The notes beneath the pieces are model-generated. The model was not told the origin of the DNA and did no database searches. It was given only the letters and a program-made list of their open reading frames with translations. This document shows positions 63,757 to 64,000 of a DNA stretch of 64,000 nt, in pieces (positions within the stretch are counted from its first letter, which is position 1; the number at the start of each line of letters is the position of its first letter). Both the position numbers and the translations under genes were made by a program. This DNA comes from Pieris napi (taxonomy: Eukaryota > Arthropoda > Insecta > Lepidoptera > Pieridae), in contig NC_062245.1 of NCBI RefSeq assembly GCF_905475465.1, positions 4,464,001 through 4,528,000 of the forward strand. Reading direction: 5' to 3'.

Positions 63757-64000
63757 TGTTTTCAAATCGGGAAAGAACTACATGTTGCTGTGATACGTTT
63801 CACGTATTAAATGCTTACGTTTGCATAAAAATGTCACACGCCATTGTGCCACGGAGCTGCGGCGGAAATATATTTGTGTAGATAGCAACATATTTGTACT
63901 AATATCATAAATAAAGCATATATCAATAATTAAATGTTTTTTTGGAATCGGTATTGTTCGATTGTCTTTTTGAATTATTATTAAAAAACGTTTCAATTCA
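63757..64000. other. Right edge of the window, nothing recognised
   Basis: AT-rich; the 72-codon minus-strand frame at 63778-63996 has no supporting features. Confidence 0.4.

Noticed and set aside
1..64000. CRISPR arrays, prokaryotic operons, phage modules
   Set aside because: No regularly spaced direct repeats; the DNA is plainly eukaryotic with split genes.

Overview
The window is animal nuclear DNA, most likely from a moth or butterfly. It is AT-rich, has split genes with GT-AG introns of 0.4 to 5.6 kb, and carries insect repeats: tRNA-derived SINEs, a Copia element, a Penelope-like element, non-LTR retrotransposons, Helitrons and palindromic MITEs. The order Lepidoptera is inferred from the repeat families and the Osiris genes, not from a database match.

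The host genes I can support belong to the Osiris (DUF1676) family, which forms clusters in insects. Three members are touched. (1) The last coding exon of a plus-strand gene is at 3906-4103; its other exons lie to the left of the window. (2) A complete plus-strand gene has five exons from 25617 to 40059 and encodes 247 aa. (3) A complete minus-strand gene runs from 56049 down to 42129/42540, convergent with gene 2. Gene 3 has three shared exons followed by two possible terminal exons that both fit the same splice phase. One gives a protein of 261 aa, the usual Osiris size; the other gives 622 aa with a long Lys/Arg/Tyr-rich tail.

Layout: 1-3905, presumed last intron of gene 1, with SINEs; 4104-16179, repeat-rich intergenic DNA with Helitron, MITE and LINE remnants; 16180-20775, a SINE split by an intact Copia element with identical 204-bp LTRs; 21130-24396, a head-to-head inverted pair of Penelope-like copies flanked by a 14-bp target duplication; 25519-40063, Osiris gene 2, whose introns hold three adjacent Helitrons, SINEs, a 102-bp-arm perfect palindrome and a pair of short perfect hairpins; 40064-42128, the convergent intergenic gap with a SINE, a Helitron carrying a tRNA-like segment, and hairpins; 42129-56158, Osiris gene 3; 56160-58900, little recognisable; 58898-62030, a 5'-truncated non-LTR retrotransposon with an open RT frame; 62031-64000, AT-rich DNA with a hairpin and a palindromic MITE.

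Osiris proteins are secreted or endomembrane proteins linked to cuticle and tracheal formation in insects. The products here fit that pattern: a signal peptide, an N-terminal Cys pair, a DUF1676 body, a hydrophobic stretch and a variable tail. Nothing suggests that the mobile elements contribute to Osiris function. I found no rRNA gene, no convincing functional tRNA gene and no CRISPR array.
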